Origin: Mucilaginibacter pallidiroseus | GTDB taxonomy: Bacteria > Bacteroidota > Bacteroidia > Sphingobacteriales > Sphingobacteriaceae | NCBI RefSeq assembly: GCF_007846085.1 | Contig: NZ_VOEJ01000001.1 | Location: 186,001-250,000 of the forward strand | Direction: 5' to 3' | Length of the DNA stretch: 64,000 bases | Shown: positions 41,751 through 50,218 of the stretch, piece after piece | Layout of the letters: the number at the start of each line of letters is the position of its first letter | Numbering within the stretch: the stretch's first letter is position 1 | Position numbers and translations under genes: made by a program | The notes under the pieces: model-generated | The model's database searches: none | What the model was told of the DNA's origin: nothing | Seen by the model: the letters and a program-made list of their open reading frames with translations, nothing else

Positions 41751-41782
41751 AAAACGCCCCGCATTGAGGGGCGTTTTGTTTT
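41751..41782. terminator. Bidirectional terminator
   Basis: Perfect 10-bp stem (AAAACGCCCC / GGGGCGTTTT, 7-nt loop) with T-rich and A-rich flanks, between the 82-aa gene (+) and the sugar dehydrogenase gene (-). Confidence 0.88.
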
Positions 41783-41784
41783 TG

Positions 41785-43098
41785 TTACTTCTTGTAACTA
41801 ATCTTGTATACAGATCCTTTTACATCATCTGTAATGTATAATGATCCGTCAGGTCCTTGGGCTAAACCACATGGCCTGCGTACTGCGCTACCTTTTGCGG
41901 TATTCTCTGCCGATCCCGAAAATCCGTCAGCAAAAACTTCGCCTTTGCCATCCGGCTTTCCATCTTTAAACGGTTGAAACACCACAAAGTAACCCGCCTG
42001 TGGTTCGGGTGCACGATTCCATGAGCCGTGGAACGCTATGAAGGCACCATTTTTATATTTCTCAGGAAACTGGTCACCTGTATAAAATAGCAAACCATTT
42101 GGCGCGAGGTGGCCCGGATAAGCTGCAACAGGGTTTATAAATTTGCTATCACCTTCTTTTTTTCCATCGCCGCCATATTCGGGAGCAAGCATTTTTTTGT
42201 TTTGTTCGCCGTCGTAGTAAATGTATGGCCAACCTGCGTTATCACCTTGCTTTAGTGCATACATACATTCGGCAGGTAACTCAGCCTGTTGTTTGGTGGT
42301 GTACATTTCAGGGAAGAGGTCGTGCAGGCCGTCGCGGCCGTGTTGCATTACAAATAATTGATTAGCCTGCTTGTTCCAGTCAAGGCCAACTACATTACGC
42401 AACCCGGTAGCATATCTAACGCCATCTTTATAAGTTTGGTTAGCTTTATCAGCCTTAAATTTCCATATACCGCCTGCCGAATCCAGGATTGGGCAGCCCG
42501 GTTTCCCTAACGACCCTTTTTCACGATCCTTGATCTGGCATGAATTTGAGTACGCGCCAATGTTTACGTAAATGTTGCCGGCATCATCAAGTACAATAGA
42601 TTTTGATTCATGCTGGTTACGGTTAATCAAGCCCTTTATAATTACTTCCGGCTTAGCAGGATCAACTACTTCATTCTTATCATTTAATTTATAACGATAA
42701 ACATCCTCGTTAGATGAAGCATAAAGATAACCGTTCTTGATTGTTATACCTGTTCCTCCAAAGTCGCCAAAGCCTGTTTTAACAGATGCTTTACCGTTGG
42801 CCTCTGTCAGTTCCAGTATGCCTTTACCATCTTTTGGGCGGCTGAGTTTAACGAAAATTTCGCCTGTCGGCGTAACTGCTATGTGGCGTGCGCCGCCAAG
42901 GTCTTCGGCAATAAGGCTGGCAGTAAAACCCTCCGGAACAAGTATGCCACCGGATGGAGTGGTTGCGCTTGATTTGGTGGTATCGCTAACGGTTGAGTCG
43001 GCAGTACCTCCCGGCTTATTGCCAGTACAGGCGCCTAGCAGCATTGTGCCGGCTATAGCAAACGCAGATAATGTGAATTTAACGAGTGTGTTTTTCAT
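41785..43098 (-). CDS. PQQ-type sugar dehydrogenase-like lipoprotein (sorbosone dehydrogenase family)
   Basis: A 437-aa protein with a lipobox at C24 (MLLGAC) and a Thr/Ser/Asp-rich linker. The beta-propeller of the soluble glucose/sorbosone dehydrogenase type contains ARHIAVTPTGEIFVKL, YASSNEDVYRYKL, NIYVNIGAYSNSCQ, YATGLRNVVGLDWNKQANQLFVMQHGRDGLHD (typical Arg/His/Asp cofactor region) and FHGSWNRAPEPQAGYFVVF near the end. It oxidises sugars in the periplasm, possibly with PQQ; PQQ synthesis genes are not in the window. It shares a terminator with the convergent 82-aa gene. Confidence 0.85.
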   Translation of the reverse strand: MKNTLVKFTLSAFAIAGTMLLGACTGNKPGGTADSTVSDTTKSSATTPSGGILVPEGFTASLIAEDLGGARHIAVTPTGEIFVKLSRPKDGKGILELTEANGKASVKTGFGDFGGTGITIKNGYLYASSNEDVYRYKLNDKNEVVDPAKPEVIIKGLINRNQHESKSIVLDDAGNIYVNIGAYSNSCQIKDREKGSLGKPGCPILDSAGGIWKFKADKANQTYKDGVRYATGLRNVVGLDWNKQANQLFVMQHGRDGLHDLFPEMYTTKQQAELPAECMYALKQGDNAGWPYIYYDGEQNKKMLAPEYGGDGKKEGDSKFINPVAAYPGHLAPNGLLFYTGDQFPEKYKNGAFIAFHGSWNRAPEPQAGYFVVFQPFKDGKPDGKGEVFADGFSGSAENTAKGSAVRRPCGLAQGPDGSLYITDDVKGSVYKISYKK

Positions 43099-43407
43099 GA
43101 TAGTGTATGAATTGATTGGTTGATGCTTTTATAGGGCTTGGTGGAGAATCACTTGGCTGTATAGCGGTTTATCTCAAATTAACTGATAATACTTCTTAAA
43201 CAAAAATCTGTTTTGATAATAGTTGAAGGTCAGCTTTTTAAAAAGGGCTTAGATCTTGTAAACAACTTTTTAATTTAAAAATGATATTCTATTTTATTAT
43301 ATATTTTCAAAATATTGTTTTGTATAAAAACAATTGATCTATAATAGTAGAAAGTAGCATTAAACTATAGGTATTTGTCATCGTCCTATTGGTATAAATT
43401 TAGAAAG
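43099..43407. other. AT-rich intergenic region with a perfect inverted repeat
   Basis: No gene is seen. It separates the divergent sugar dehydrogenase and Gly/Asn-rich genes. A perfect 8-bp inverted repeat ATTGTTTT-GTATA-AAAACAAT lies at 43314-43334, about 75 bp upstream of the plus-strand ATG; it could be an operator or an mRNA leader hairpin. Given the high AT content, chance is possible. Confidence 0.35.
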
Positions 43408-44349
43408 ATGAAAAAGTCAGTTATACTATCAGCAATATTAATGAGCACCTTTGCATACAACGCTGCTCATGCTCAAGTGTCAGTAAGTATTGGTTTTAAT
43501 TTACCTGTGCGCCGGGTTGTAGTTGCTCCACCTCCGCCGCCGCCAGTGGACGTTGTGTATGATGACGTTTATGACGATAGCGACGATTACTATTATTTGC
43601 CTGAAGTAGAAGCTTATTGGAGTATATCGTTAAACAGATATTTTTACAACGACGGTAGTCGCTGGGTATCTGCAGCATATTTGCCAGGCGCTTACAGAAA
43701 CTTCGATTGGCACACAGCGCGCAGGTTTGAAGTGAGAGGCCGTAGACCATACTTTAACCATGATGTATACCGCAGCCGCTGGGGTGGCAACCCAAATCGC
43801 GGCAACTGGAACCGCGGGCAGGTTTACGCAGGCCGAGGTAATGATGGATACAATAGGGGCAATTGGGGGCAACCATCACGCGGAGGTTACAATATACCGG
43901 GCCGTGGCGGTTATAATCAACCCGGCCGCAATGATGATCGTGGCAATTGGGGCAACAACCAACCATCAAGGGGCAATAATGGCTATGGGCAACCAAACCG
44001 CAGCGACGATAACCGTGGAGGCTGGGGCAGGGGCCAGGGCCAGCCATCAAGAGGCAATGATAACCAGGGCGGCGGCCGCGGCGGATGGGGTAACGGCGGT
44101 GGCTATCAACCACAGCCGCAACAGCCTTCGCAGCCAACAAACAACGGCGGTGGCCGTGGCGGATGGGGTGGTCAACCACAACAACAGCAGCAACCAAATA
44201 ACGGCGGCGGCCGTGGCGGATGGGGTGGCGGCGGTCGCGACAGAGGAAATGATAACCAGGGTGGCGGCGGCCGTGAACGGATGATGCAAGGTGGTGGCCA
44301 AATAGCGCAAAGCCAGCATCGCGGTGGTGCCTTTGGTGGCCGCTTTTAA
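43408..44349 (+). CDS. Secreted Gly/Asn/Arg/Gln-rich low-complexity protein
   Basis: A 313-aa secreted protein. The ATG at 43408 starts a signal peptide (MKKSVILSAILMSTFAYNAAHAQ). The N-terminal half has a proline run (PPPPPPVD), an Asp/Tyr-rich segment (DDVYDDSDDYYYLPEVEAYWS) and YFYNDGSRWVSAAYLPGAYRNFDW, as in small Bacteroidota envelope proteins. From about residue 120 onward it is dominated by repeats such as RGNWGQPSRGGYN, QPSRGNNGYG and NNGGGRGGWGG. Such Gly/Arg/Asn-rich tails are flexible and may bind polymer or phase separate; function unknown. A terminator follows at 44385-44422. Confidence 0.75.
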   Translation: MKKSVILSAILMSTFAYNAAHAQVSVSIGFNLPVRRVVVAPPPPPPVDVVYDDVYDDSDDYYYLPEVEAYWSISLNRYFYNDGSRWVSAAYLPGAYRNFDWHTARRFEVRGRRPYFNHDVYRSRWGGNPNRGNWNRGQVYAGRGNDGYNRGNWGQPSRGGYNIPGRGGYNQPGRNDDRGNWGNNQPSRGNNGYGQPNRSDDNRGGWGRGQGQPSRGNDNQGGGRGGWGNGGGYQPQPQQPSQPTNNGGGRGGWGGQPQQQQQPNNGGGRGGWGGGGRDRGNDNQGGGGRERMMQGGGQIAQSQHRGGAFGGRF

Positions 44350-44384
44350 AAAAAGCAATTTAACTCGATATATATATATAATGG

Positions 44385-44422
44385 AAAAGCCATCATGCAT
44401 ACGTGCTGATGGCTTTTTTTTC
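44385..44422 (+). terminator. Terminator after the Gly-rich gene
   Basis: Stem AAAAGCCATCA / TGATGGCTTTT with a 12-nt loop and a run of nine T; the A-run lets it serve the convergent gene too. Confidence 0.85.
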
Positions 44423-44436
44423 GCAATTAAATACTG

Positions 44437-45387
44437 CTAATAATTGCTGGCTGTAGTAAGTGCGTCAATAGCATCGCCATTTAATTGCAGATTTGTAGCG
44501 GCTATCAATGCCTGCAATTGCTCAATGCTGGTAGCGCTGGCAATTGGCGCTGTAATGCCCGGTCTTGCCATAACCCAGGCAAGCGCTACACTGGCAGGCG
44601 TGGTACCATATTCTTTAGCAACCTTATCAAGGGCAGCTAATATTTTGTAGCCGCGCGGGTTAAGATATTTCTTAACGCCACCACCACGTTGGCTCTTGTT
44701 TAAATCGTCTTCAGAGCGGTATTTTCCTGTAAGGAAGCCGCTCGCTAACGAGTAGTAGCTAATTACTCCTAAATTATTTTCACGACATAATGCTTCATAT
44801 TGGGTTTCATAGTCCTCCCGATCGTATAGGTTGTACTCCGGCTGCAGGCTTTCATAACGTGCAAAGCCATTATCGGCGCTTACCTGTAGCGCTTCCTTCA
44901 ACCTGGTGGCGCCATAGTTGGATGCCCCTATCGCTCTTACTTTTCCTTGCTTTATAAGGTCAGTATACGTTTCAAGCGTTTCTTCAATCGGCGTGTTTTG
45001 GTCATCATCGTGCGATTGATACAAGTCGATGTAATCTGTCTGTAGTCGGGTTAATGAGTCTTCTACAGCCTTTGTAATGTAGGCTTTGGATAAACCCTTT
45101 TTACCTTCTCCCATTGGTTTACCAACCTTTGTGGCAATTATCACCTTGTCGCGTTTTGCGCTTTGCTTTAGCCAGTTGCCAATAATTATTTCAGACTCGC
45201 CGCCTTTATTGCCCGGCACCCAATAGGAGTACACATCGGCGGTGTCAATAAAGTCTAGCCCGGCATCAACAAAAGCGTCTAATAACTCAAAAGATTGTTT
45301 CTCGTTGGCCGTCCAACCAAAAACATTTCCGCCAAAAACCAATGGCACAACTTTAATTCCCGACTTGCCTAATTCACGCTTTTCCAT
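44437..45387 (-). CDS. Aldo/keto reductase
   Basis: A 316-aa NADPH-dependent reductase with the catalytic tetrad: Asp and Tyr in FIDTADVYSYW (about 47-55), Lys in IATKVGKPMG (about 86) and His in YQSHDDD (about 125). NADP contacts near the end are in APIASATSIEQLQAL. It reduces aldehydes or ketones in the cytoplasm. The YajO/GPR-type sequence indicates a family 11-like member, but the substrate cannot be told. It starts 1 nt after the stop of a 77-aa gene, with which it is coupled. Confidence 0.93.
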   Translation of the reverse strand: MEKRELGKSGIKVVPLVFGGNVFGWTANEKQSFELLDAFVDAGLDFIDTADVYSYWVPGNKGGESEIIIGNWLKQSAKRDKVIIATKVGKPMGEGKKGLSKAYITKAVEDSLTRLQTDYIDLYQSHDDDQNTPIEETLETYTDLIKQGKVRAIGASNYGATRLKEALQVSADNGFARYESLQPEYNLYDREDYETQYEALCRENNLGVISYYSLASGFLTGKYRSEDDLNKSQRGGGVKKYLNPRGYKILAALDKVAKEYGTTPASVALAWVMARPGITAPIASATSIEQLQALIAATNLQLNGDAIDALTTASNY

Positions 45388-45388
45388 A

Positions 45389-45622
45389 TTAAAAATTGGT
45401 AGATGTTTGTATTTGCTCGCTTAGCTCGTCAACCCAACCCGAAAGGTAAGGCTCACTGCCTGCAATTCTTTTCCAATGCCCGTTTGCATCACGTGATATG
45501 GTTATTTGTAAACTATCATCAAGAGAGCGAAACTCATATACCGAATCGCCAATGCTTGTTACTATGCCGCTCACCGGCGTGTCGGTGCCTGTTAAAACTG
45601 CTTCAAATTGTTCTGTTTCCAT
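45389..45622 (-). CDS. Hypothetical protein of 77 aa
   Basis: ATG 45622 gives METEQFEAVLTGTDTPVSGI; the open frame extends to 45646. The protein is small, acidic and beta-rich, with TSIGDSVYEFRSLDDSLQITISRDANGHWKRIAGSEPYLSGW. No known domain. Its stop is one base before the aldo/keto reductase ATG (TAAT-ATG), so the two genes are translationally coupled and may share regulation. Similar small proteins occur beside unrelated genes in this phylum. Confidence 0.65.
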   Translation of the reverse strand: METEQFEAVLTGTDTPVSGIVTSIGDSVYEFRSLDDSLQITISRDANGHWKRIAGSEPYLSGWVDELSEQIQTSTNF

Positions 45623-45808
45623 AGTTATGCGTTTAAAAATTAACACGGGTTTTTTATTTGTGTTTGTAAGGATGTGGAGATAATAGGATTACTGTAAAAC
45701 GTAATCTACACAACGGCAGCGTTTGGAAAGCTTTTTGCGGTGTTTATTGCTGTAACATTAAAAACCTTTGTAGCAGGCCACCTGTTATAAAAGCAACCAT
45801 TTATAAAT

Positions 45809-46750
45809 ATGTTAAATACAACAAACGGAAAATATTTTCAGGTATCGCAGGGTGTGTGGGGGATGCGCTTGTCATTCGTGAACATTTATATGATTGCCAA
45901 CCGCCGTGGCGTTGCCTCGGGCTGGGTACTGATTGATACCGGCATTAAAGGCTCTGCAAATAAGATTATTGCCATGGCCGAAACATTGTTTGGCCCGGGC
46001 ACACGGCCACGTGCTATTGTGCTTACACATGGCCATTCAGATCATTCGGGTTCTTTAAAAGAACTTCTAAAATATTGGGACGTGCCGGTTTATGCACACC
46101 ACATGGAACTGCCTTATCTAACCGGTAAATCAAACTATCCACCGGCTGATCCGGAAGTAGGCGGCGGATTGATCAGTATGGTATCTGGTATATTCCCAAC
46201 AAAAGCTATTGACGTGCGCCGTAACACACAGGAGATTGACATGTATGATGGTATCCCTGAACTGCCTGAGTGGAAAGTTATACATACGCCAGGGCATACG
46301 CCGGGCCATATCTCATTGTTTTTTCCGCTAAACACTACGCTGATAGCAGGTGACGCGTTTACTACCACGCAGTCCGAATCGGTTTTAGATATACTTACTT
46401 ACGCCAAAAAGGTATGCGGCCCGCCAAAGTATTTAACAACCGACTGGATAGCTGCTGCTAAATCTGTACGCAAATTAGCTGCTCTGCAGCCGCGCATTGC
46501 TGCAACCGGCCACGGACCCGTTATGCGCGGTAAAGAACTACAAAGCGAACTTAATTACCTGGCCAACCGTTTTGAAGATGTTGCCGTACCGGAAAGTGGA
46601 AGATATGTTGGGCGTGCAGCGCAGGCCGATGAAAATGGCGTGCGATACATACCATCGGGCAATGGTAAGCAGCGTGTGCGCGCCGCTATAGTTGTGGTAG
46701 CTGCAATCACAAGCTTTTTAGTGGTGAGGCGCATTAGTAAAAATTGGTAA
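45809..46750 (+). CDS. MBL-fold metallo-hydrolase with C-terminal membrane helix
   Basis: A 313-aa protein with the metallo-beta-lactamase metal motif LTHGHSDHSG (HxHxDH, about 72-80), a bridging Asp in LIAGDAFTTT, and further ligands HTPGHTPGH and ATGHGPVM. The last 25 residues (RVRAAIVVVAAITSFLVVRRISKNW) form a hydrophobic helix followed by basic residues, so the enzyme is probably membrane-tethered. This is unusual for the family, which is mostly soluble. The substrate is unknown; glyoxalase-II-like or lactonase-like activity is possible. Confidence 0.88.
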   Translation: MLNTTNGKYFQVSQGVWGMRLSFVNIYMIANRRGVASGWVLIDTGIKGSANKIIAMAETLFGPGTRPRAIVLTHGHSDHSGSLKELLKYWDVPVYAHHMELPYLTGKSNYPPADPEVGGGLISMVSGIFPTKAIDVRRNTQEIDMYDGIPELPEWKVIHTPGHTPGHISLFFPLNTTLIAGDAFTTTQSESVLDILTYAKKVCGPPKYLTTDWIAAAKSVRKLAALQPRIAATGHGPVMRGKELQSELNYLANRFEDVAVPESGRYVGRAAQADENGVRYIPSGNGKQRVRAAIVVVAAITSFLVVRRISKNW

Positions 46751-46782
46751 TATAAACACCGCCATATTTGTAAGTTTACGGC

Positions 46783-47028
46783 TTGGAAAATATACAACCC
46801 GACCCAACCGTACTTATTGACATGGTGAATACGCGCATGCCTTTTGGTAAATACCAGGGAACACTTATATGCGACATTCCGGTAAGCTACCTGGAATGGA
46901 TGCATAGCAAAGGTTTCCCGCCTGGAAAGTTAGGTATGCTGCTTGCCAGTGTGTTCGAAATGAAAACCAATGGGCTTGACAAGCTTTTGCGCGCAATTAA
47001 GGAGAAGCACGGCAAGTCGATGCGATAA
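46783..47028 (+). CDS. DUF3820-family small protein
   Basis: An 81-aa protein with the DUF3820 motif TRMPFGKYQGTLICDIPVSYLEWMHSKGFPPGKLG. The first codon is TTG (46783), since the only ATG in frame upstream of the motif is at 46822 (MVNTRMPFGKY), too close to it. The family binds zinc in some members and is associated with DNA repair-like exonuclease domains, but a stand-alone copy has unknown function. A terminator-like hairpin follows at 47052-47078. Confidence 0.78.
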   Translation: MENIQPDPTVLIDMVNTRMPFGKYQGTLICDIPVSYLEWMHSKGFPPGKLGMLLASVFEMKTNGLDKLLRAIKEKHGKSMR

Positions 47029-47051
47029 GACCTAAATAAATAGAACTCGAA

Positions 47052-47078
47052 GGCTTGGCATTTGCCGGGCCCTTTTTA
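47052..47078 (+). terminator. Terminator after the DUF3820 gene
   Basis: An 8-bp stem GGCTTGGC / GCCGGGCC with two G-T pairs and a 4-nt loop, followed by CTTTTTATTT, 23 bp after the stop. Confidence 0.65.
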
Positions 47079-47279
47079 TTTATATCACCTGTCCCCAAAT
47101 GGCTTAACTTATGATTGAATAACTTATATGGTTCGCTGTAGAAAGCAAAACAGCTTTATTTAATTATCAATTTTGGTGGTTATATATCGTCATTGAAATA
47201 AAATTTCTTTTAAAGATAAAAACCGCGATTTGTCCTTCTTCGTAATTGGTATATAACCCTAATTAATTTATCCCCTGAA

Positions 47280-47543
47280 ATGAAGAAGGATTTTTCTGAT
47301 AAAGTAAAGCATATTACTTTAAATATAAGAAACATACGAGAGGAGAAGAATTATTCGCAAGAATATATGGCTATGCGAATGCGCATCTCGCAAAATGCTT
47401 ATTCAAAAATCGAGCTGTCAAACTCAAAGTTAACAGTATCAAGGCTTATCGAAATCGCAACTATACTTGACATAAATATATGTAATTTATTGGATCCGGA
47501 TACCCCGCCGGTTGAATACCAAACTGTTGACAACCCTAAGTAG
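47280..47543 (+). CDS. Small XRE-family HTH protein
   Basis: An 87-aa protein that is almost entirely one XRE helix-turn-helix domain: LNIRNIREEKNYSQEYMAMRMRISQNAYSKIELSNSKLTVSRLIEIATILDINICNLL. It probably binds DNA as a dimer, or acts as an antitoxin-like or accessory regulator, but no toxin gene is next to it. The 250-bp upstream region is AT-rich with TTTTGG and TATATA elements. Convergent with corA, 15 bp apart, with no clear terminator between. Confidence 0.85.
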   Translation: MKKDFSDKVKHITLNIRNIREEKNYSQEYMAMRMRISQNAYSKIELSNSKLTVSRLIEIATILDINICNLLDPDTPPVEYQTVDNPK

Positions 47544-47558
47544 GTCTACGACACACTG

Positions 47559-48683
47559 TTATAATTTATTAAACCAGCCCTTTCGCCAAAATACCAATAA
47601 CTGCACAAGTGCTATAAATAGCATGGCTATTATGGTGTAAACGTAGCCGTGTTGTACGTAAAGCTCGGGCATGTTATCCGGGATAATCCTGCCATGTGTA
47701 TCCTGGCGACTAAAGTTCATGCCGTAGATACCGGCAACAAATGTTAGTGGTATAAATATTACCGATATAATGGTAAGCACTTTCATGATCTCATTCATGC
47801 GGTTGCTTACCATACTTAAGTATAAATCAATAACGCTGCCGGTAACCTCTTTGTAGCTTTCAACAATTTCCATTGCCTGTATGCAATGGTCATACGCATC
47901 GCGCAGGTAAATTTTGGTATCGTTATTAATCAGCGGGCTTTCGCTGCGTATCATGTCATTTATCTTGTCACGTTCGGGCCAGCAAGCGCGGCGGATAGTG
48001 ATAAACGTTCGTTTTAATTGTTGGGCATCAAACATGATGCTTTTACTAGGGCTTTTATAAACACGTTCTTCAGTTTCTTCAACCTGGTCGCCCAGGTCAG
48101 ACAGAACCACAAAGTAATTATCCAATATTGTATCGGTAAGCGCATAGAACAGGTAGCCCGAGCCGCCGACTCTTATCAATCCTTTACCAGCTTTTATACG
48201 GGTTATAACAGCGCTGAAATAATCATCGTAGCTTTCCTCAAAGCTCATCAACAGATTCTCTTTGATGATACCGCTAAACTGGCAGTTTATTAATTCATTT
48301 TCATCATTAAGATAAATGATGCGGCTGGTGCCAAAAGCATAGTTGTCATACTCGTCAAATTTGGGCCGTTGGTGAGTGTTCACAATATCCTCAAGAACCA
48401 ACTGGTTAATACCCAAAAAAGTGCCAATATCTTCCATCAATTGTGCATCGCCAATGCCGTTTACCCTTATCCAATGCGTGTGGTCGGTACAGCGTTTCAG
48501 CTGCTCGGTGATGGTGCGCATGTCGGTACCCTCACTTACCTGCAAATCCGTTTGATTGTACGAGTAAACTACAATGCGTGGTTTAAGCGCATCTGCGGGT
48601 ATGGAAATTGTTCCGGGGCGTTCGCCAACCTTATTTACTTTGCGGTTTTTATGGCGGATGCGTTTATGATGATAGTTGCCCAT
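47559..48683 (-). CDS. corA: CorA-type magnesium/cobalt transporter
   Basis: A 374-aa protein: a large cytoplasmic domain (about 1-300) followed by two C-terminal membrane helices (about 312-332 and 347-367) with the CorA signature YGMNF between them (about 333). It forms a pentameric divalent cation channel in the inner membrane. The ATG abuts the WbqC-like stop codon (TAA-ATG), so these two genes are on the same minus-strand transcript. A second Mg2+ transporter gene (mgtE) lies at 58968. Confidence 0.95.
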   Translation of the reverse strand: MGNYHHKRIRHKNRKVNKVGERPGTISIPADALKPRIVVYSYNQTDLQVSEGTDMRTITEQLKRCTDHTHWIRVNGIGDAQLMEDIGTFLGINQLVLEDIVNTHQRPKFDEYDNYAFGTSRIIYLNDENELINCQFSGIIKENLLMSFEESYDDYFSAVITRIKAGKGLIRVGGSGYLFYALTDTILDNYFVVLSDLGDQVEETEERVYKSPSKSIMFDAQQLKRTFITIRRACWPERDKINDMIRSESPLINNDTKIYLRDAYDHCIQAMEIVESYKEVTGSVIDLYLSMVSNRMNEIMKVLTIISVIFIPLTFVAGIYGMNFSRQDTHGRIIPDNMPELYVQHGYVYTIIAMLFIALVQLLVFWRKGWFNKL

Positions 48684-49295
48684 TTAAAGGTAATTTACAG
48701 CTTGCGGCCCCTGATTAAACAGCAGGTCGGCTATGCTAAGGTCTTTTAAAAATCCTTTACGTTCTTCAAAAACCTGAAAGTAAGCTTTTTGTTGACCGGA
48801 ACTTTCTGTTTTAGCGCTGAAGCCGTTTCGCAGGTCGGTATGGTTTGGGTATTGAGCTAGATACTCGTGAGTAAATATCGGCTCATACTTAATTTTTGTA
48901 AGTTTTAATAGCAGTGCAAGCAACTCATTGTTATAGTCGAAAAGGTATTCGTAACGCTTTTCATAAAAGGGAGCAAAATCTGCCTCGTAGTACTCGAAAT
49001 ATGCCGAGCGACGGTAACAAGCTTGCAAGCTCATCCAGTGCAGGCGCTGCCACCTGAAATCATAACTTATCTTTACATCCTTTACCTGGGTGTGATTTTT
49101 TGATCCTTTGATCACCGGCACCACCAACGGCAACAAACCGTCGGGCGAGTAAATATTAGCCCTGTTGCGATAGGTTTGCTTAGGGAAATTTTCTTCGCGT
49201 TCTATAACTGCGTTGGGTTTAAATTGGTTCAGTTTGCTAAACCATGACACCGGCGGCAGGTAAAACATCGGTAAAACAGCACCATTCTCAATCAT
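48684..49295 (-). CDS. WbqC-like family protein
   Basis: A 203-aa protein of the WbqC-like family, with MIENGAVLPMFYLPPVSWFSKL at the start and ERE.NFPKQTYRNRANIYSPDGLLPLVVPV, IKISYDFRWQRLHWMSLQACYRRSAYFEYYEADF. The family is linked to polysaccharide or lipopolysaccharide loci, but its enzymatic role is unclear. It is directly coupled to corA (TAA-ATG) and divergent from a lipid A acyltransferase gene, which agrees with an envelope role. Confidence 0.85.
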   Translation of the reverse strand: MIENGAVLPMFYLPPVSWFSKLNQFKPNAVIEREENFPKQTYRNRANIYSPDGLLPLVVPVIKGSKNHTQVKDVKISYDFRWQRLHWMSLQACYRRSAYFEYYEADFAPFYEKRYEYLFDYNNELLALLLKLTKIKYEPIFTHEYLAQYPNHTDLRNGFSAKTESSGQQKAYFQVFEERKGFLKDLSIADLLFNQGPQAVNYL

Positions 49296-49305
49296 ATATA
49301 TTTTT

Positions 49306-49313
49306 TATGTTTG
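49306..49313 (+). promoter_or_regulatory. -7 box (TATGTTTG) of the lipid A acyltransferase operon
   Basis: Exact TAnnTTTG match. It overlaps an in-frame ATG at 49307, so the transcript would start just past that ATG; this supports ATG 49334 as the real start. Confidence 0.45.
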
Positions 49314-49333
49314 TGGCAAAATTGGTTAAAATA

Positions 49334-50218
49334 ATGTTAAAAAAAGTGGCAGATGGTGTAGGTATATTTTTTTGGTACCTGGCCTCGTTACTGCCATTTT
49401 GGTTTTTGTACCTTTTGTCTGATTTTTTATTTGTCGTTTTATATCATATAGCAGGCTACCGCCGCAAGGTTGTGCGTAATAATCTTAAAAATTCTTTTCC
49501 TGCTAAATCTGCTGAGGAATTAAAGCAGATTGAAATGCAGTACTACCATTACTTAAGCGACTTGATGGTGGAGACGCTTAAGATGATCAGTATATCCGAA
49601 AAAGATCTGCACAAACGTATGCGCGCAACCAACCCGGAATTGGTTGAACATTATTTTAGCCAAGGGCGAAGCATTATAGCTGCCGCAGGGCATTACGCAA
49701 ATTGGGAAATGGCTGCTCTGGCTTTCGGTAAAATCACTGATCATAAAACAATTATTGTTTACAAACCACTAACCAATCCGTCGTTTGACAGGTTCATGAA
49801 CAAGCAGCGCGCGCGCTTTGGCAGCGTAATGGTGGCCATGAAACAAACTTTGCGTACTATGGTTGCTCTTAAAAATGAACTAACCATGAGCGTGCTGGTA
49901 TCTGACCAAACGCCGAATATGCACGAGATAAATTATTTTACAATTTTTTTGAATCAGCCTACTGCCGTTTTTTTGGGTATCGAGAAAATAGCCAAGCTCA
50001 CTAATGCGGTTGTATTATTTTACCGTATAGACGTAGTAAAACGCGGTTATTATACCTACACGCTGGTGCCGCTGGTTGAAAACCCTAAAGAAACAGCGCA
50101 ATACGAAATTACAAACATCCATACACAATACCTTGACAAACAGATACAGGAAACACCGCAGTACTGGCTTTGGAGCCATAAACGCTGGAAGTACAAACCG
50201 GAGGACATAAATTTATGA
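49334..50218 (+). CDS. Lipid A biosynthesis acyltransferase (LpxL/HtrB family)
   Basis: A 294-aa membrane-associated acyltransferase. It has an N-terminal hydrophobic helix (MLKKVADGVGIFFWYLASLLPFW) and the HxxxxE catalytic motif in AAGHYANWEMAAL, followed by later blocks such as SVLVSDQTPNMHE. It transfers secondary acyl chains to lipid A at the inner membrane. ATG 49334 is chosen because the -7 box covers 49306-49313; 49307 is the alternative. It overlaps the glycosyltransferase gene by 4 bp (ATGA). Confidence 0.88.
   Translation: MLKKVADGVGIFFWYLASLLPFWFLYLLSDFLFVVLYHIAGYRRKVVRNNLKNSFPAKSAEELKQIEMQYYHYLSDLMVETLKMISISEKDLHKRMRATNPELVEHYFSQGRSIIAAAGHYANWEMAALAFGKITDHKTIIVYKPLTNPSFDRFMNKQRARFGSVMVAMKQTLRTMVALKNELTMSVLVSDQTPNMHEINYFTIFLNQPTAVFLGIEKIAKLTNAVVLFYRIDVVKRGYYTYTLVPLVENPKETAQYEITNIHTQYLDKQIQETPQYWLWSHKRWKYKPEDINL

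Noticed and set aside
43760..44284. Long overlapping frames on both strands of the Gly-rich gene
   Set aside because: They arise from the repetitive G/C-rich codons of the Gly/Asn/Arg repeats; the plus-frame with signal peptide is the real gene.
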